A DNA stretch of 64,000 bases, taken from NCBI GenBank assembly GCA_021797355.1, contig JAJZZX010000006.1, positions 1 through 64,000 on the forward strand, in the 5' to 3' direction. Below the pieces are notes generated by a model, which saw only the letters and a program-made list of their open reading frames with translations, did not search any database and was not told the origin of the DNA. The translations under genes were made by a program, and so were the position numbers. This stretch comes from Thermoplasmata archaeon. Lineage in GTDB: Archaea > Thermoplasmatota > Thermoplasmata > Thermoplasmatales > Thermoplasmataceae. Within the stretch, counting starts at the first letter, position 1. Every line of letters begins with the position of its first letter. Of the stretch, positions 51,059 through 60,178 are shown in pieces.

Positions 51059-52077
51059 TGGGCGTAGATCTTTCCAGCATCCTGGTCAAGCATCCTACCA
51101 CCCTGCAGGATCAGGGAGGGCGCAAGCTTAGCATAGATGCATACAATATTCTCTACCAGTTCCTCAGCAGCATCCGGCAGCCTGATGGCACTCCCCTCCT
51201 TGACAGCGGCGGAAATGTTACGTCCCATCTTTCCGGGCTCTTCTACAGGACAATCAACATGATGGAGGCAGGAATACGGCCAGTTTATGTCTTCGATGGC
51301 AAGCCTTCGGACCTCAAGAACAGAACCATCGAGGCCCGCCGCCTGATGAAGGAGAAAGCAAGAATGGAACTGGAAGCTGCAATAGAAGCGGGAGATGAGG
51401 AGAGGGCCCGATCCCTGTCTTCCAGGATAAACTACATAACGCACGACATGGTTGAGGAGTCGAAGGAGCTTCTTTCCTGCATGGGCATACCGTGGATACA
51501 GGCACCATCAGAGGGAGAAGCGCAGGCATCCGTAATGTCCCGGGACAACATTGTGGACGGGGTTGTTTCGCAGGACTATGACTGCCTGCTTTTCGGCGCA
51601 AGAAGAGTGTTCAGGAACCTTACCCTCATGGGCAGGAGAAAGCTACCGGGCAGGAATGTTTATGTCAACGTTAATCCAGAATATGTCGATTTGGAGGAAA
51701 ATCTCAAGTCCCTTGGCATAACGAGGGATCAGCTTATCCAGATCGGTATAATGATCGGGACGGACTTCAACCCCGGACTGGATAGGGTTGGCGCAAGGAC
51801 GGCGCTGAATCTAATAAGGAAACATGGAGACATCAGGGAGATACTCAGGATAAGAGGTGAGACAATCCTTAACCTTGATGAAATCCTTGAACTGTTCAGG
51901 AATCCTCCCCATGTGGATGTTCAGGCAATATCATTCTCAAGGCCGGATTCTGATGCCCTGCGGGAATTTCTCTGCAAAAGGCATAATTTTTCATCATCAA
52001 GGGTCGAACCGTATATCCAGGCACTCCTTGATATCTCAAAGCGGGAGGCCCAGAGCAATCTGGATTCCTTCCTGTAG
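51058..52077 (+). CDS. fen: Flap endonuclease 1
   Basis: The 339-residue protein has an N-domain starting GVDLSSILVKH and the metal-binding Asp in LSIDAYNILYQF and VYVFDGKPSDLK. The I-domain has PSEGEAQASVMS and SQDYDCLLFGA, and the helix-hairpin-helix is in GTDFNPGLDRVGARTAL. The C-terminus (AQSNLDSFL) looks like a PCNA-interacting motif. It removes 5' flaps in Okazaki fragment maturation and repair. ATG 51058 overlaps the radB stop, and gives Gly2 at the N-terminus, needed for FEN activity. Confidence 0.95.
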   Translation: MGVDLSSILVKHPTTLQDQGGRKLSIDAYNILYQFLSSIRQPDGTPLLDSGGNVTSHLSGLFYRTINMMEAGIRPVYVFDGKPSDLKNRTIEARRLMKEKARMELEAAIEAGDEERARSLSSRINYITHDMVEESKELLSCMGIPWIQAPSEGEAQASVMSRDNIVDGVVSQDYDCLLFGARRVFRNLTLMGRRKLPGRNVYVNVNPEYVDLEENLKSLGITRDQLIQIGIMIGTDFNPGLDRVGARTALNLIRKHGDIREILRIRGETILNLDEILELFRNPPHVDVQAISFSRPDSDALREFLCKRHNFSSSRVEPYIQALLDISKREAQSNLDSFL

Positions 52078-52146
52078 CCAATTTCTCTGAAATAAAACTG
52101 AAGGGCGGCCCATTACCCGGGAAAACAAATTAATGAATTGCATTAA

Positions 52147-52374
52147 TTGCAATTAGACCTAATTGTGCACTGCATTTATATATTTCCTTGGACATGTATA
52201 TTTACGAACGAAGAAAAAAGAACCCTGCTGGATATATCGCATGTCTCGAGGAGGGGGGCTTCTCTCAGGATAACACTGCCCAAGAAGGTATCAGCAGTCC
52301 TTTCTGTGAACCAGCGGGATATTGTTGGTTTCTACTTGGAAGGGGAAAAGATCATCATTGAAAAGATGAAATGA
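52147..52374 (+). CDS. AbrB/SpoVT-type regulator with unclear start
   Basis: The C-terminal 45 residues form an AbrB domain (SHVSRRGASLRITLPKKV, then VNQRDIVGFYLEGEKIII), closely related to the broken copy at 2916-3074. The frame is open from a TTG at 52147, but there is no ATG before the domain. The best TATA-like box (CATTTATATATTT, about 52173-52185) would start the RNA near 52205, after every usual in-frame start codon. Either the TTG at 52147 is used from a weaker upstream promoter or initiation is at a rare codon. It is likely a DNA-binding regulator or antitoxin. Confidence 0.68.
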   Translation: MQLDLIVHCIYIFPWTCIFTNEEKRTLLDISHVSRRGASLRITLPKKVSAVLSVNQRDIVGFYLEGEKIIIEKMK

Positions 52375-52376
52375 CC

Positions 52377-53363
52377 CTAGGAAAAGACGCTGCGGGAAGG
52401 CTCCATCATTTCATTTAGCGCTGACGCCACGGCTTCCTTAAGGTCCATGGGGTGTATCTTGCCTGATGCGTAAAGCGACTCGAATTCATGATATGACCGA
52501 ATTGACAGTGGGCCTCCCTTTGCAGCTGGGCGATCCACTGTGACTTCGTGACCAAGATATGGAATCACAAGATGCCGCATTATCTCAGCCAGTGGATTGC
52601 CGTCAACTACGCCCTGTGGGCAGAACGCCGATCTAATTTTCCTCTTTACCGTCTCCGGGGAGTCTGACATGAATATTGCTGAATCCGGATCACTCTTTGA
52701 CATCTTCTTGAAGTTGTCCATCCTTCCTGAGCCCTTCAGGCTTCCAAGGAGAGGGCCATGGAGTGATACTGGCTTCTTAACGTCCATCTTTTCCGCAATG
52801 TCTCTTGCGAGCATGTGCGCATGCCTCTGATCCATTCCGCCCACTGCAACATCCAGCTTCATGTAGAATATATCCGTGACCTGCATCAGCGGATATATGT
52901 ACTTGCTGAAATCCCTGTCGGCTTCTTCCTCGCTCCTCCCCATGATAGGCAGGGATCGCCTTATTCGCGAGAGGTTAGAATTCTTTGCTACCTGAAGCAG
53001 GAGACCCCAGTAGTCGGATGACGCTACAAGCTCTGATGCCCAGACAAATTCAACCTCACCATAGAGTCCCTGGGCCTTCATGCATCTTCTGATGGTTTCA
53101 CCGCTTTCCCTTATCCTGGCCAGGTCACCGTCAAGCTTGTCGTTAACCATGGCATGCCAGTCTGCCAGAAGAACGCGCATTCTTATGCCACTGTCAACGA
53201 GCCTGTTTATCTTCCTTGGCCAGAGTATACCTGTGGCAATGTGAGGTATGCCGGAAGGTTCAAACCCGATGTATCCCTCTGTGCCGCCTGGTTTAAGCGA
53301 CTTGAGTTCCTCTGGTGTAACAACTTCCTCGAATTCAGTGCTGAGGTCTCTGTCTTCCGTCAT
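52377..53363 (-). CDS. tyrS: Tyrosyl-tRNA synthetase
   Basis: The 328-residue class I synthetase of archaeal type has the HIGH-like motif SGIPHIATG (about 37-45), the tyrosine pocket segment DIFYMKLDVAVGGMDQRHAHML, and KMSKSDPDSAIF as KMSKS loop. ADWHAMVND is typical of TyrRS. The C-terminal anticodon region is short, as in archaea. It charges tRNA-Tyr. It starts 13 bases after the Cas4-like C-half gene, and so lies at the end of the smc-scpA operon. Confidence 0.93.
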   Translation of the reverse strand: MTEDRDLSTEFEEVVTPEELKSLKPGGTEGYIGFEPSGIPHIATGILWPRKINRLVDSGIRMRVLLADWHAMVNDKLDGDLARIRESGETIRRCMKAQGLYGEVEFVWASELVASSDYWGLLLQVAKNSNLSRIRRSLPIMGRSEEEADRDFSKYIYPLMQVTDIFYMKLDVAVGGMDQRHAHMLARDIAEKMDVKKPVSLHGPLLGSLKGSGRMDNFKKMSKSDPDSAIFMSDSPETVKRKIRSAFCPQGVVDGNPLAEIMRHLVIPYLGHEVTVDRPAAKGGPLSIRSYHEFESLYASGKIHPMDLKEAVASALNEMMEPSRSVFS

Positions 53364-53376
53364 TTCAAGAGGCCGA

Positions 53377-53898
53377 TTATCGCTCTTGCTTAATTAAGCT
53401 TTGCCGGCAGATTTCCTTGAATGAGCACCTGAAGCATTTCCCCCTGTTGTCATGGTTCCTCGCAGGCTCAGAATCTATCTGCCTCATCTCATCTATTATT
53501 GCCAGGAGGCGCAGACGGTTTTCCCTGGTGTTGTGGACTTTGAACGCAGCATTCTTGTATTTCAGTACGCCATATGCAATGCTGGCATCTGGATAATTCT
53601 CCTCAAGTATGGCAAAATATGCAAACATCTGATAGAGGTGCCCGTCTCTGGGCCGTTCTGCATCAGTGCTTTTGTACTCATATGGTATTATGTGCTGCCC
53701 CTTGTGCATGACCATGTCCGGCTTCCCGGAAATCCCCAGGCTCCTGGAGACGAGCACTTTACCCTTTCCCTGAATATCCTGGTATACCTCGTCACCCTGC
53801 GGTATTGAAAATGACCTCCTTTTCCTTACAAGGCTGGCGAGGATAATTGCGAGAACCATGGCAATGGCAACAGGAAATGCAATGCCAGCCAGATTCAT
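53377..53898 (-). CDS. Cas4-like nuclease, C-terminal half with N-terminal membrane anchor
   Basis: The 173-residue protein starts with a membrane helix (about residues 3-26), followed by basic residues. The catalytic part of a RecB/Cas4-like domain comes next: Asp in SGKPDMVMHKG, E-x-K in IIPYEYKST, the conserved Gln in LYQMFAYFAIL, and three C-terminal Cys in KCFRCSFKEICRQ. The fourth Cys and the N-terminal His of the fold are missing here but present in the preceding gene (53895-54158). The two genes overlap as ATGA. Together they look like one split 5'-3' exonuclease. No CRISPR array or other cas gene is in the window. Confidence 0.78.
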   Translation of the reverse strand: MNLAGIAFPVAIAMVLAIILASLVRKRRSFSIPQGDEVYQDIQGKGKVLVSRSLGISGKPDMVMHKGQHIIPYEYKSTDAERPRDGHLYQMFAYFAILEENYPDASIAYGVLKYKNAAFKVHNTRENRLRLLAIIDEMRQIDSEPARNHDNRGKCFRCSFKEICRQSLIKQER

Positions 53899-54158
53899 AT
53901 CACTAGCGTCATCACATAGTACAATATTAATGCCACAGTGATAAGAAGGGCACCCACCGTGACATATATGGCCTTCCCAGTGGCCCTGTAATTCCTTCTC
54001 AAGGCGGCATGTGACCTTACGCCAGACTGCATCCGGGCCGAAGAGTGCTTGGATCTGGGCGCCCCTTCCTTGTCAAGATACCAGCTTACATTGCAAAATA
54101 AATATTCTGATATTTCTGATGCGCTAATCCTTTCATCCTCCCTTGCCATTTCACACAT
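53895..54158 (-). CDS. Cas4-like nuclease, N-terminal half with C-terminal membrane anchor
   Basis: This 87-residue protein starts with the Cas4 opening motif: ISASEISEYLFCNVSWYLDKE, with the first cluster Cys near residue 22. A basic segment (SGVRSHAALRRNYRATGK) follows, holding the His of RecB motif I. It ends in a membrane helix (AIYVTVGALLITVALILYYV). It begins 10 bases after scpA, and its stop overlaps the C-half gene. Joined, the two helices would form a hairpin in the membrane with both nuclease parts on the same side. The split may be a real gene fission or a frameshift in this strain. Confidence 0.7.
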   Translation of the reverse strand: MCEMAREDERISASEISEYLFCNVSWYLDKEGAPRSKHSSARMQSGVRSHAALRRNYRATGKAIYVTVGALLITVALILYYVMTLVI

Positions 54159-54168
54159 CTCCTGATCT

Positions 54169-54945
54169 TCACAGTGGCTTGTGTATGATTATTGTACCGT
54201 AATGATCCTGCTGCTGAAGCCTTATATGGCGCTCCCGCATGAGGAACATGCAATACACCATGAACGACTGCCTAGAGAGATCCGGAATGTTCCATATCTC
54301 CTCCATGGCAATTTCGCTTCTTCCGTCTGAATTTATTATCTCCCCGACCTTGGCAATTTCGGCATCCGGCTCCTCCGCATGCAGATTTGATACTATTTCC
54401 TCTATATCGTGGGTAACCTCTGCAGATTCCGGCCTAATGGCCTGCTTCCTTTCCCTATTTCCCTGCGCATATGCCTCCCTCATTGCATCCAGGAGCTCGA
54501 CAAGAAAGACCTTCCTTCTTTCCTGGTGCCTTACAGGTGCCGAAAACTCAATATCTGCAGGCTCATTGGGCTGCCATTGGTCAGGGAGCTCTTCCGCAAC
54601 CACATCGTCGGTGATGCTCTGTGAGATCCTCTTCATGATGGATTCCTCCGATTTCTCCCTCAGGATTTTCCAGGCCTGCCACATTATAACCCCTGCAGTT
54701 CCGAAATCCCTGAATTCATCGTCGATGAGGCCAAGAAATATCTTTGTGAATGATTTGAGATCAATATCCCATGGATCTATGCTGCCATCCAGGCACATCC
54801 TGAAGATGCCGGCTATGGCTTTCTCCACAGGGTTGGTGTATTCCCTTATTCCGCTGCCATATGCTATGCTTTCATAATAACCAGTATCGGAGTCAAGCAG
54901 TGTTCCCTGAACAACGATGCTCCTTACGATGTCATCCCTGTTCAA
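54169..54945 (-). CDS. scpA: Segregation and condensation protein ScpA (kleisin)
   Basis: The 258-residue protein has a kleisin layout. The N-terminal domain contains EKAIAGIFRMCLDGSIDPWDIDL and KSFTKIFLGLIDD, followed by a long acidic linker (about 115-195). The C-terminal winged helix contains AMEEIWNIPDLSRQSFMVYCMFLM and ends YGTIIIHKPL. ScpA bridges SMC heads and binds ScpB (16677). Its ATG overlaps the smc stop by 4 bases, so the two are coupled. Confidence 0.88.
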   Translation of the reverse strand: MNRDDIVRSIVVQGTLLDSDTGYYESIAYGSGIREYTNPVEKAIAGIFRMCLDGSIDPWDIDLKSFTKIFLGLIDDEFRDFGTAGVIMWQAWKILREKSEESIMKRISQSITDDVVAEELPDQWQPNEPADIEFSAPVRHQERRKVFLVELLDAMREAYAQGNRERKQAIRPESAEVTHDIEEIVSNLHAEEPDAEIAKVGEIINSDGRSEIAMEEIWNIPDLSRQSFMVYCMFLMRERHIRLQQQDHYGTIIIHKPL

Positions 54946-57900
54946 TTTTCCACCTCCATGTTTCCGGATTCCGATACTGACTTCTCAAAAACCTCGGTGT
55001 TCTCCCCGTCGAAACTGGTTACCCCAATCACGTGGTCGGCGTACTTCAGCATGGCCTTCCTTAATGAGACAGCGAAAACCTGTGATGTGCCGGAATTGAT
55101 CTTGAATTGTTTGCCTACCCTTTCTGCATTTGATCCGTCCAGGAACATGTCAACTTCATCCAGATAATATATTGGTGATGGGTTGATCCTCTGCACGGCC
55201 ATTATGAAAGCGAGCGCAGTGAGGCTTTTCTCTCCGCCGCTCAGTGCCTCTAGCTTTGAGTAGCTCTTTCCTTTCGGCCTTGCCCTTATGTAAATCTCCG
55301 AGTTCAGTGGGTCAGATTCTTCGCTCATTTCAAGGCTTGCCTCACCTCCGCCGGAAAGTTCCCTGTAAATGATCTTCATGTTTTCGTTTATGGCACTGTA
55401 TATTTCAAGGAAGATCTTTCTCTTCTGCTGATTCAGCTTCTCAGTGAGCTTTTCCAGATCGATCTTCTCCGCAGACAGGTTATCAATCTCCCCCTTCAGG
55501 GAATCAAGATCGCGGGATACTTCCTGGAATTCGGTAACCGCTTTCTGGTTAACAGGCCCCAGGGCAGCAAGTTCTGAGCTGCTGCTTTCAAGCTCCTTCC
55601 TTGCCTCATTGATGAATTTCCTGTCTTCAAGCACGTTTCCCCCGTTGGCGGCCATCTGATCCTCTATGTCCCTGACTCTTGACTGCAGATTCTCAATTTT
55701 CAGGTTCGCTGACAATATTATTTCATTCTTTGTCGTAATGGAGGCTTTCTCCATTTCCATTGCATCCTCAATCCTTGAAATTTCGGCCTCGTTTGCATTG
55801 AGAGCGTTGACTATCTCCCTTGACCTTTCGGATATTTCTTCTTCAATCTTCCTCAGCTTTTCCAGTTCCAGTTTTTCCTGGGCCATTTGTGCAGAAAGTT
55901 TCTCTATATCTTCAGATCCCCTTGCAAGCTCAGATTCATAGGATGAGATCCTCTGGGCAAGCTCTGCGTCCCTCATCCTGATGTGCTCAATGTCTGCATC
56001 TATCTTCACAAGCTCCCCGGCGAATTCCGCCTCTTTCTCCCTGAGCCTTGAGATTTCATTTTCCAGCTGGGTTTCCTTTTCAGCGTACTGTGGAGCAAGA
56101 TCCCTTATTTCGTCAAAGATTGCTGATTTTTCTGCCTCTATCCTGGATATCTTAACCCTGGCCTCCCTTATTGCCAGATCAGAATCAGAAATCTTTCGGT
56201 CAACCGATTGCAGCTTCTCGTTGAGGCTTGAAATTGCTAATGCCATCTGTTCTAACTTTGGTTTTCCTTCCTCTGCCAGTTTTTTCCACTGCAGAATTTC
56301 CGCATTTTTTGAGCCTTCATTTTTTGAAGTGTCTCTGAGCTTCTGTGAAACAGCATCAAATTCTTCCTCAATCTCAGGAATTCTGGACGTTACTTCGTCC
56401 AGCCTGGCTGATAGATCCCTTATCTTAGCCGTAAGTTCAGCGAGTTTAGCTTCCTGGTCCGAGGAAGACTTCGTTCTTTCCTGGAATCCCCCGGTTATTG
56501 CTCCACTCGCCTCAAATATGTCCCCGTCCAATGTGACGAGACGGACTCCGACCATGTATTTCCTGGCTGTGGGCACGTCTCTAACAATGACGGTATCCTG
56601 GACGGCATACCAGACTATGCCTTCGTATTTCCTGTCAAATGATATCTTCTCGAAGACATACCCTAGAGAGCCCTCCGATGATCTCACTGTTATTGCCTTA
56701 CCCCTTGGCCTTCCACCAAGCACCTTGTTAAGGGGGAGGAATGTAAGCTTTCCTGCCTTTTCCCGCTTTAACAGCTCAAGGCATTCCTGCGCCACGGCAT
56801 CATCCTCAACGACTATGGAGTTGAGCCTCCCACCTGCCGATGATTCGACTGCAGCCCTGAATTCTTCAGGAAATGTGATCAGCTCCCTTATGGTTCCATG
56901 AATTCCCTGTATTGAGTTCTTGTTCCTGGCCTGCATTATAGTGCTGAGGGCCCTGTTAACGCCACCTGACCTAGCCGATATCTGTGCCTGTATCTGGGCG
57001 TGTTCCCTTCCGGCTGAGTTTAGCTCTGACTGTATGGAATCCTTTGATTTCCGCAGTTCCTCCAGCTGTTTCTTGAGATCATAATACCTGAAATTCAGCT
57101 TCTCTGAATCTTTCCTGCTATTTCCAGATTCCCTCTCAATCTCCTTAAGCCTCCATAGGGCGTCACGAACCTGGAACTCTGTGTCCTTCTTTTTCTCCTC
57201 AAGGCTGCTTAATTCTCCTATTATTCTGGTTCTCTCTGCCTGGATCTGATCCTTGAGCTCCTGCTTCGACTCAAGTTCGGAGTTCAAAACCCGTATCTGC
57301 TCATCTTTTTCCTTGATTATGGTCTGCTTCCTCAGTATTTCCGAGGAGCTTCTGCTGTTCTGTTCCCTAAGCGCCCTGAGATCTGCTGAGATTCTGGCAA
57401 TATTCTTCCTGATATCTGAAAGTGTCTGGCTGTTCTCCTTTCTGTTGGAGTTAAGCCACTGGAGCTTGCTCTCTGATTTTCCCATTTCATCTGATTCTGA
57501 ACGTATCTGCGATTTCAGGCCGGCAACATGATCTCTGGTGTTGTCCAGCATAATGCCTAGTTCTGCAACCTTGACCCGCTTATTCTCAATCTGGGAGCGA
57601 ATCTCCATTAACTGTGAATTCCCGGAGACCTCTAGCTTTTCCTTCAGATCCCTTTCCACATTTCTTTTCTCTTCCAGTGAGGCCTGAAGCCCGGAGATTC
57701 TCTTGCTAATCTCGTCTATCTCCCGCCTTATGCTGTCGATGTTTGATGAATGCGAGTAAATCTCCCTCATCATGCCGGTTTTTTCAATATTCAATATGGT
57801 CTGCTTGAGATCCCTGATGTGATCTGATATTTTCTGATACCTTTCTGCAACATCCTTCTCAACCTCGAGCTCCTGTTTCCTCTTCTCTGTCTGCTGGGCA

Positions 57901-58520
57901 AGTAGATCAAGTCGGCCAAGGTTTTCGTTGATACCCTGGATGTCACCCTCTGCCTTCTGTATCTGCACATCGAAGCTTTCAATGCCGGATATTGACTCGA
58001 GGAGCTTTCTACGTTCAAAGCCCGTCATTTTCACTATGTTGTTTATGTCTCCCTGCAGCACGAAACTATATGAATCCAGATATATGTGGAGCGAGTCGAG
58101 AAGTTCAGCTACATCTGAGTGTCTGACCTTTATTCCATTCAGGTAATAGTTGGATTTATAGCCGTCCATTTCTGCGACGAGTTCTCGCTTCAGGGTTATT
58201 TTTCTCTCTTCCGGCAGCTTCTCCTGGTCCTCAGTGTCTATGGTTACGGATACGCTGCAGTAGTCCCTGTTTCTTTTCTCGTCCGATGTCTTATGAATGA
58301 GGTCCCCAAGCCTTTCAGCCCTTACAGCCTTTGAAGACCTAATCCCTAGAACAAAAAGCAGGGAATCGCCTATATTGCTCTTTCCGCTCCCATTTGGCCC
58401 GCTGATAACGGTAAATCCTTTCTTGAAGACTACCTTCTTTCTGTTGCCGAATGATTTGAAGTTATGAAGTTCAAGCGATTCCAAGAACATGATACCATCT
58501 GTCTGACAGTTGTCATCCAT
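54942..58520 (-). CDS. smc: Chromosome segregation ATPase SMC
   Basis: The 1192-residue protein has the complete SMC plan. Walker A is GPNGSGKSN near residue 40. Two long coiled coils (about 180-510 and 680-1020) surround a hinge with RSSEGSLGYVFEK and ASGAITGGFQ. The signature motif is LSGGEKSLTALAF, Walker B is YYLDEVDMFLD and a D-loop follows. With ScpA and ScpB it forms the condensin-like complex that compacts and segregates chromosomes. The start was set at ATG 58520 because a strong box TTTATATA (58536-58543 region) lies about 20 bases upstream; an internal ATG (MFLESLELHNF) matches the usual SMC N-terminus. Confidence 0.95.
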   Translation of the reverse strand: MDDNCQTDGIMFLESLELHNFKSFGNRKKVVFKKGFTVISGPNGSGKSNIGDSLLFVLGIRSSKAVRAERLGDLIHKTSDEKRNRDYCSVSVTIDTEDQEKLPEERKITLKRELVAEMDGYKSNYYLNGIKVRHSDVAELLDSLHIYLDSYSFVLQGDINNIVKMTGFERRKLLESISGIESFDVQIQKAEGDIQGINENLGRLDLLAQQTEKRKQELEVEKDVAERYQKISDHIRDLKQTILNIEKTGMMREIYSHSSNIDSIRREIDEISKRISGLQASLEEKRNVERDLKEKLEVSGNSQLMEIRSQIENKRVKVAELGIMLDNTRDHVAGLKSQIRSESDEMGKSESKLQWLNSNRKENSQTLSDIRKNIARISADLRALREQNSRSSSEILRKQTIIKEKDEQIRVLNSELESKQELKDQIQAERTRIIGELSSLEEKKKDTEFQVRDALWRLKEIERESGNSRKDSEKLNFRYYDLKKQLEELRKSKDSIQSELNSAGREHAQIQAQISARSGGVNRALSTIMQARNKNSIQGIHGTIRELITFPEEFRAAVESSAGGRLNSIVVEDDAVAQECLELLKREKAGKLTFLPLNKVLGGRPRGKAITVRSSEGSLGYVFEKISFDRKYEGIVWYAVQDTVIVRDVPTARKYMVGVRLVTLDGDIFEASGAITGGFQERTKSSSDQEAKLAELTAKIRDLSARLDEVTSRIPEIEEEFDAVSQKLRDTSKNEGSKNAEILQWKKLAEEGKPKLEQMALAISSLNEKLQSVDRKISDSDLAIREARVKISRIEAEKSAIFDEIRDLAPQYAEKETQLENEISRLREKEAEFAGELVKIDADIEHIRMRDAELAQRISSYESELARGSEDIEKLSAQMAQEKLELEKLRKIEEEISERSREIVNALNANEAEISRIEDAMEMEKASITTKNEIILSANLKIENLQSRVRDIEDQMAANGGNVLEDRKFINEARKELESSSSELAALGPVNQKAVTEFQEVSRDLDSLKGEIDNLSAEKIDLEKLTEKLNQQKRKIFLEIYSAINENMKIIYRELSGGGEASLEMSEESDPLNSEIYIRARPKGKSYSKLEALSGGEKSLTALAFIMAVQRINPSPIYYLDEVDMFLDGSNAERVGKQFKINSGTSQVFAVSLRKAMLKYADHVIGVTSFDGENTEVFEKSVSESGNMEVEN

Positions 58521-58530
58521 TAAACGCTAT

Positions 58531-58547
58531 AACTATATATAAATATT
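58531..58547 (-). promoter_or_regulatory. TATA box of the smc-scpA operon
   Basis: On the minus strand AATATTTATATATAGTT, ending about 11 bases before ATG 58520, one of the strongest TATA-like boxes in the window. The transcript is probably leaderless or nearly so. Confidence 0.6.
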
Positions 58548-58582
58548 ATTGCACCATAAAAAATAAGAATGCTGATGCGGGA

Positions 58583-59341
58583 TCATTTCTTAGAAAAATT
58601 GGCAGGCCGCTTTTCCAGGAAGGCTGACACTCCCTCCTTCCTGTCCGGATGATCGAACGATCTTGCAAAGTACTCTGCCTCCAGGTTATATCTCTCATCT
58701 GGGAGGCTCCTGACAAGGTGTTTAATGAACTTCAGCGATTGCCTGGGCTTTGCGGAATAGTCCGCAGCTATCTCCATGGCCTTATCAAGATAATTTTCCT
58801 CAACGTAATTCACAATTCCCATCTTGAGCGCATTCTCAGCATTGAATTGAAGCCCCCTGCCTATGAGGTCCATAGCCCGTGTCTCTCCAACGAGCTCTGT
58901 TAGCCTCTGCGTGCCGCCAAAACCTGGGAGGATTCCCAGCTTTATTTCCGGCAAACCGAACTGGGTTGACGGGTGGGCGACTCTTATGTCGCACGATAGG
59001 GCAAGCTCAAAACCACCGCCAAGCGCAAATCCATGAATGGCCGCAATTATGGGCCTGGGGTATGAACTAAAGAAGTTCATAATCTCATGCCCCTTCATGG
59101 CAAAACTGTATGCGGTCCTGGAATCGATGTCGAGAAATCCGCGTATATCTGCTCCAGCAGAGAAAGCCTTTCCGGCTCCGGTAAGAACAATTATGCTCTC
59201 GCCAGAATTCCTTACGGCATCCTGGATCTCGGAGAGCAGATCCATTGTTATGGGATTGAGGGGATTTTGCCTGGATATGGTTATTGTCCTGACACCGTTG
59301 CTGTCTTTTATTTTTATTTCCTTATATTCCATACTTGCCAC
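58583..59341 (-). CDS. Enoyl-CoA hydratase/isomerase
   Basis: The 252-residue crotonase-fold protein has SAGADIRGFLD (oxyanion hole), AIHGFALGGGFELALSCDIR (second oxyanion Gly and CoA site), FGLPEIKLGILPGFGGTQRL with the catalytic Glu, and a C-terminal helix. It hydrates enoyl-CoA in beta-oxidation or related acyl-CoA metabolism. The GTG at 59341 directly follows the stop of the dehydrogenase gene; the ATG at 59332, with GGTGGC before it, is an equal candidate. It is the last gene of a thiolase-dehydrogenase-hydratase operon. Confidence 0.93.
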   Translation of the reverse strand: MASMEYKEIKIKDSNGVRTITISRQNPLNPITMDLLSEIQDAVRNSGESIIVLTGAGKAFSAGADIRGFLDIDSRTAYSFAMKGHEIMNFFSSYPRPIIAAIHGFALGGGFELALSCDIRVAHPSTQFGLPEIKLGILPGFGGTQRLTELVGETRAMDLIGRGLQFNAENALKMGIVNYVEENYLDKAMEIAADYSAKPRQSLKFIKHLVRSLPDERYNLEAEYFARSFDHPDRKEGVSAFLEKRPANFSKK

Positions 59342-60178
59342 CTAATATTTGTAGAAACCCTCTGAAGTCTTCCTTCCCAGCTTACCTGAATTTACAAGGT
59401 TCCTTAACGTAATTGGAGGCTTGAATCTTGGGTCACCGTATTCATGATATAGAACTTCCATTATGTCCAGGGTTACGTCGAGACCGATGAAATCCGCCAG
59501 TTCCAGCGGACCCATGGGGTGATTCATTCCAAGGCGCAGTGTCTTGTCTATATCATTCTTTGTTGCTATGCCTTCCTCCAGAACTAGAATGGCTTCCCTG
59601 ATTAGAGGCATAAGTACCCTGTTTGATATGAATCCGGGAAAATCCTGCGAAATTACAGGGTCCTTGCCAAGGGCCTTTGCTATCTCGAAACACTTTCTGA
59701 CAAGGCTATCCGGGGTTCTTTCGCCCCTAACTATCTCTACAAGCTTCATAACCGGAACTGGATTGAAGAAATGAAGCCCGATGAAACGTTCAGGAAACTT
59801 CACAAAAGCCGACAATTGCGTAATAGAGATGGATGAAGTATTTGTCGCGATTATTGAATCTGGTTTTGCTATGCCGCTGATAGACTGCAACACGTCCCTC
59901 TTGGTTTCAACCTTCTCTATTACGGCCTCAACATAAATGTCGGAGTCTGCCCCTTCTTCGAGTTTCCCTGTAATTTTTATCCTGGACATAACAGTATCAG
60001 GGTTTTCCTTCAGCTCCCCTTTCTTTGCCAGCTTTGAGAGTGATGTGTTTATGCTGTCTCTGGCCAGGGAGAGCGCCTTCTCGTAAACATCGGTGAGTAC
60101 GACCTCGTTGCCTACCTGGGCAAATACTTGGGCTATGCCGCGGCCCATTGTGCCTGCCCCAACCACTGTTACCTTCAA
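59342..60178 (-). CDS. 3-hydroxyacyl-CoA (3-hydroxybutyryl-CoA) dehydrogenase
   Basis: The protein has about 278 residues. The NAD-binding Rossmann motif is at the start (VTVVGAGTMGRGIAQVFAQ). The catalytic Ser/His/Asn region is in NTSSISITQLSAFV, FIGLHFFNPVPVMKLVEIV and FPGFISNRVLMPLIREAI, and the C-terminal dimer domain holds HPMGPLELADFIGLD. It oxidises 3-hydroxyacyl-CoA to 3-ketoacyl-CoA. The TTG at 60178 is chosen: it overlaps the thiolase stop and starts right at the Rossmann strand, whereas the longer open frame has no homology. Confidence 0.93.
   Translation of the reverse strand: MKVTVVGAGTMGRGIAQVFAQVGNEVVLTDVYEKALSLARDSINTSLSKLAKKGELKENPDTVMSRIKITGKLEEGADSDIYVEAVIEKVETKRDVLQSISGIAKPDSIIATNTSSISITQLSAFVKFPERFIGLHFFNPVPVMKLVEIVRGERTPDSLVRKCFEIAKALGKDPVISQDFPGFISNRVLMPLIREAILVLEEGIATKNDIDKTLRLGMNHPMGPLELADFIGLDVTLDIMEVLYHEYGDPRFKPPITLRNLVNSGKLGRKTSEGFYKY

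Noticed and set aside
53377-54158. Cas4-like genes as sign of a CRISPR-Cas locus
   Set aside because: No repeat-spacer array and no cas1, cas2 or effector gene anywhere in the window; the operon partners are smc and scpA.
55981-56901. 306-codon frame antisense to smc
   Set aside because: Ser-rich translation typical of the shadow of coiled-coil genes; smc is clearly the real gene.
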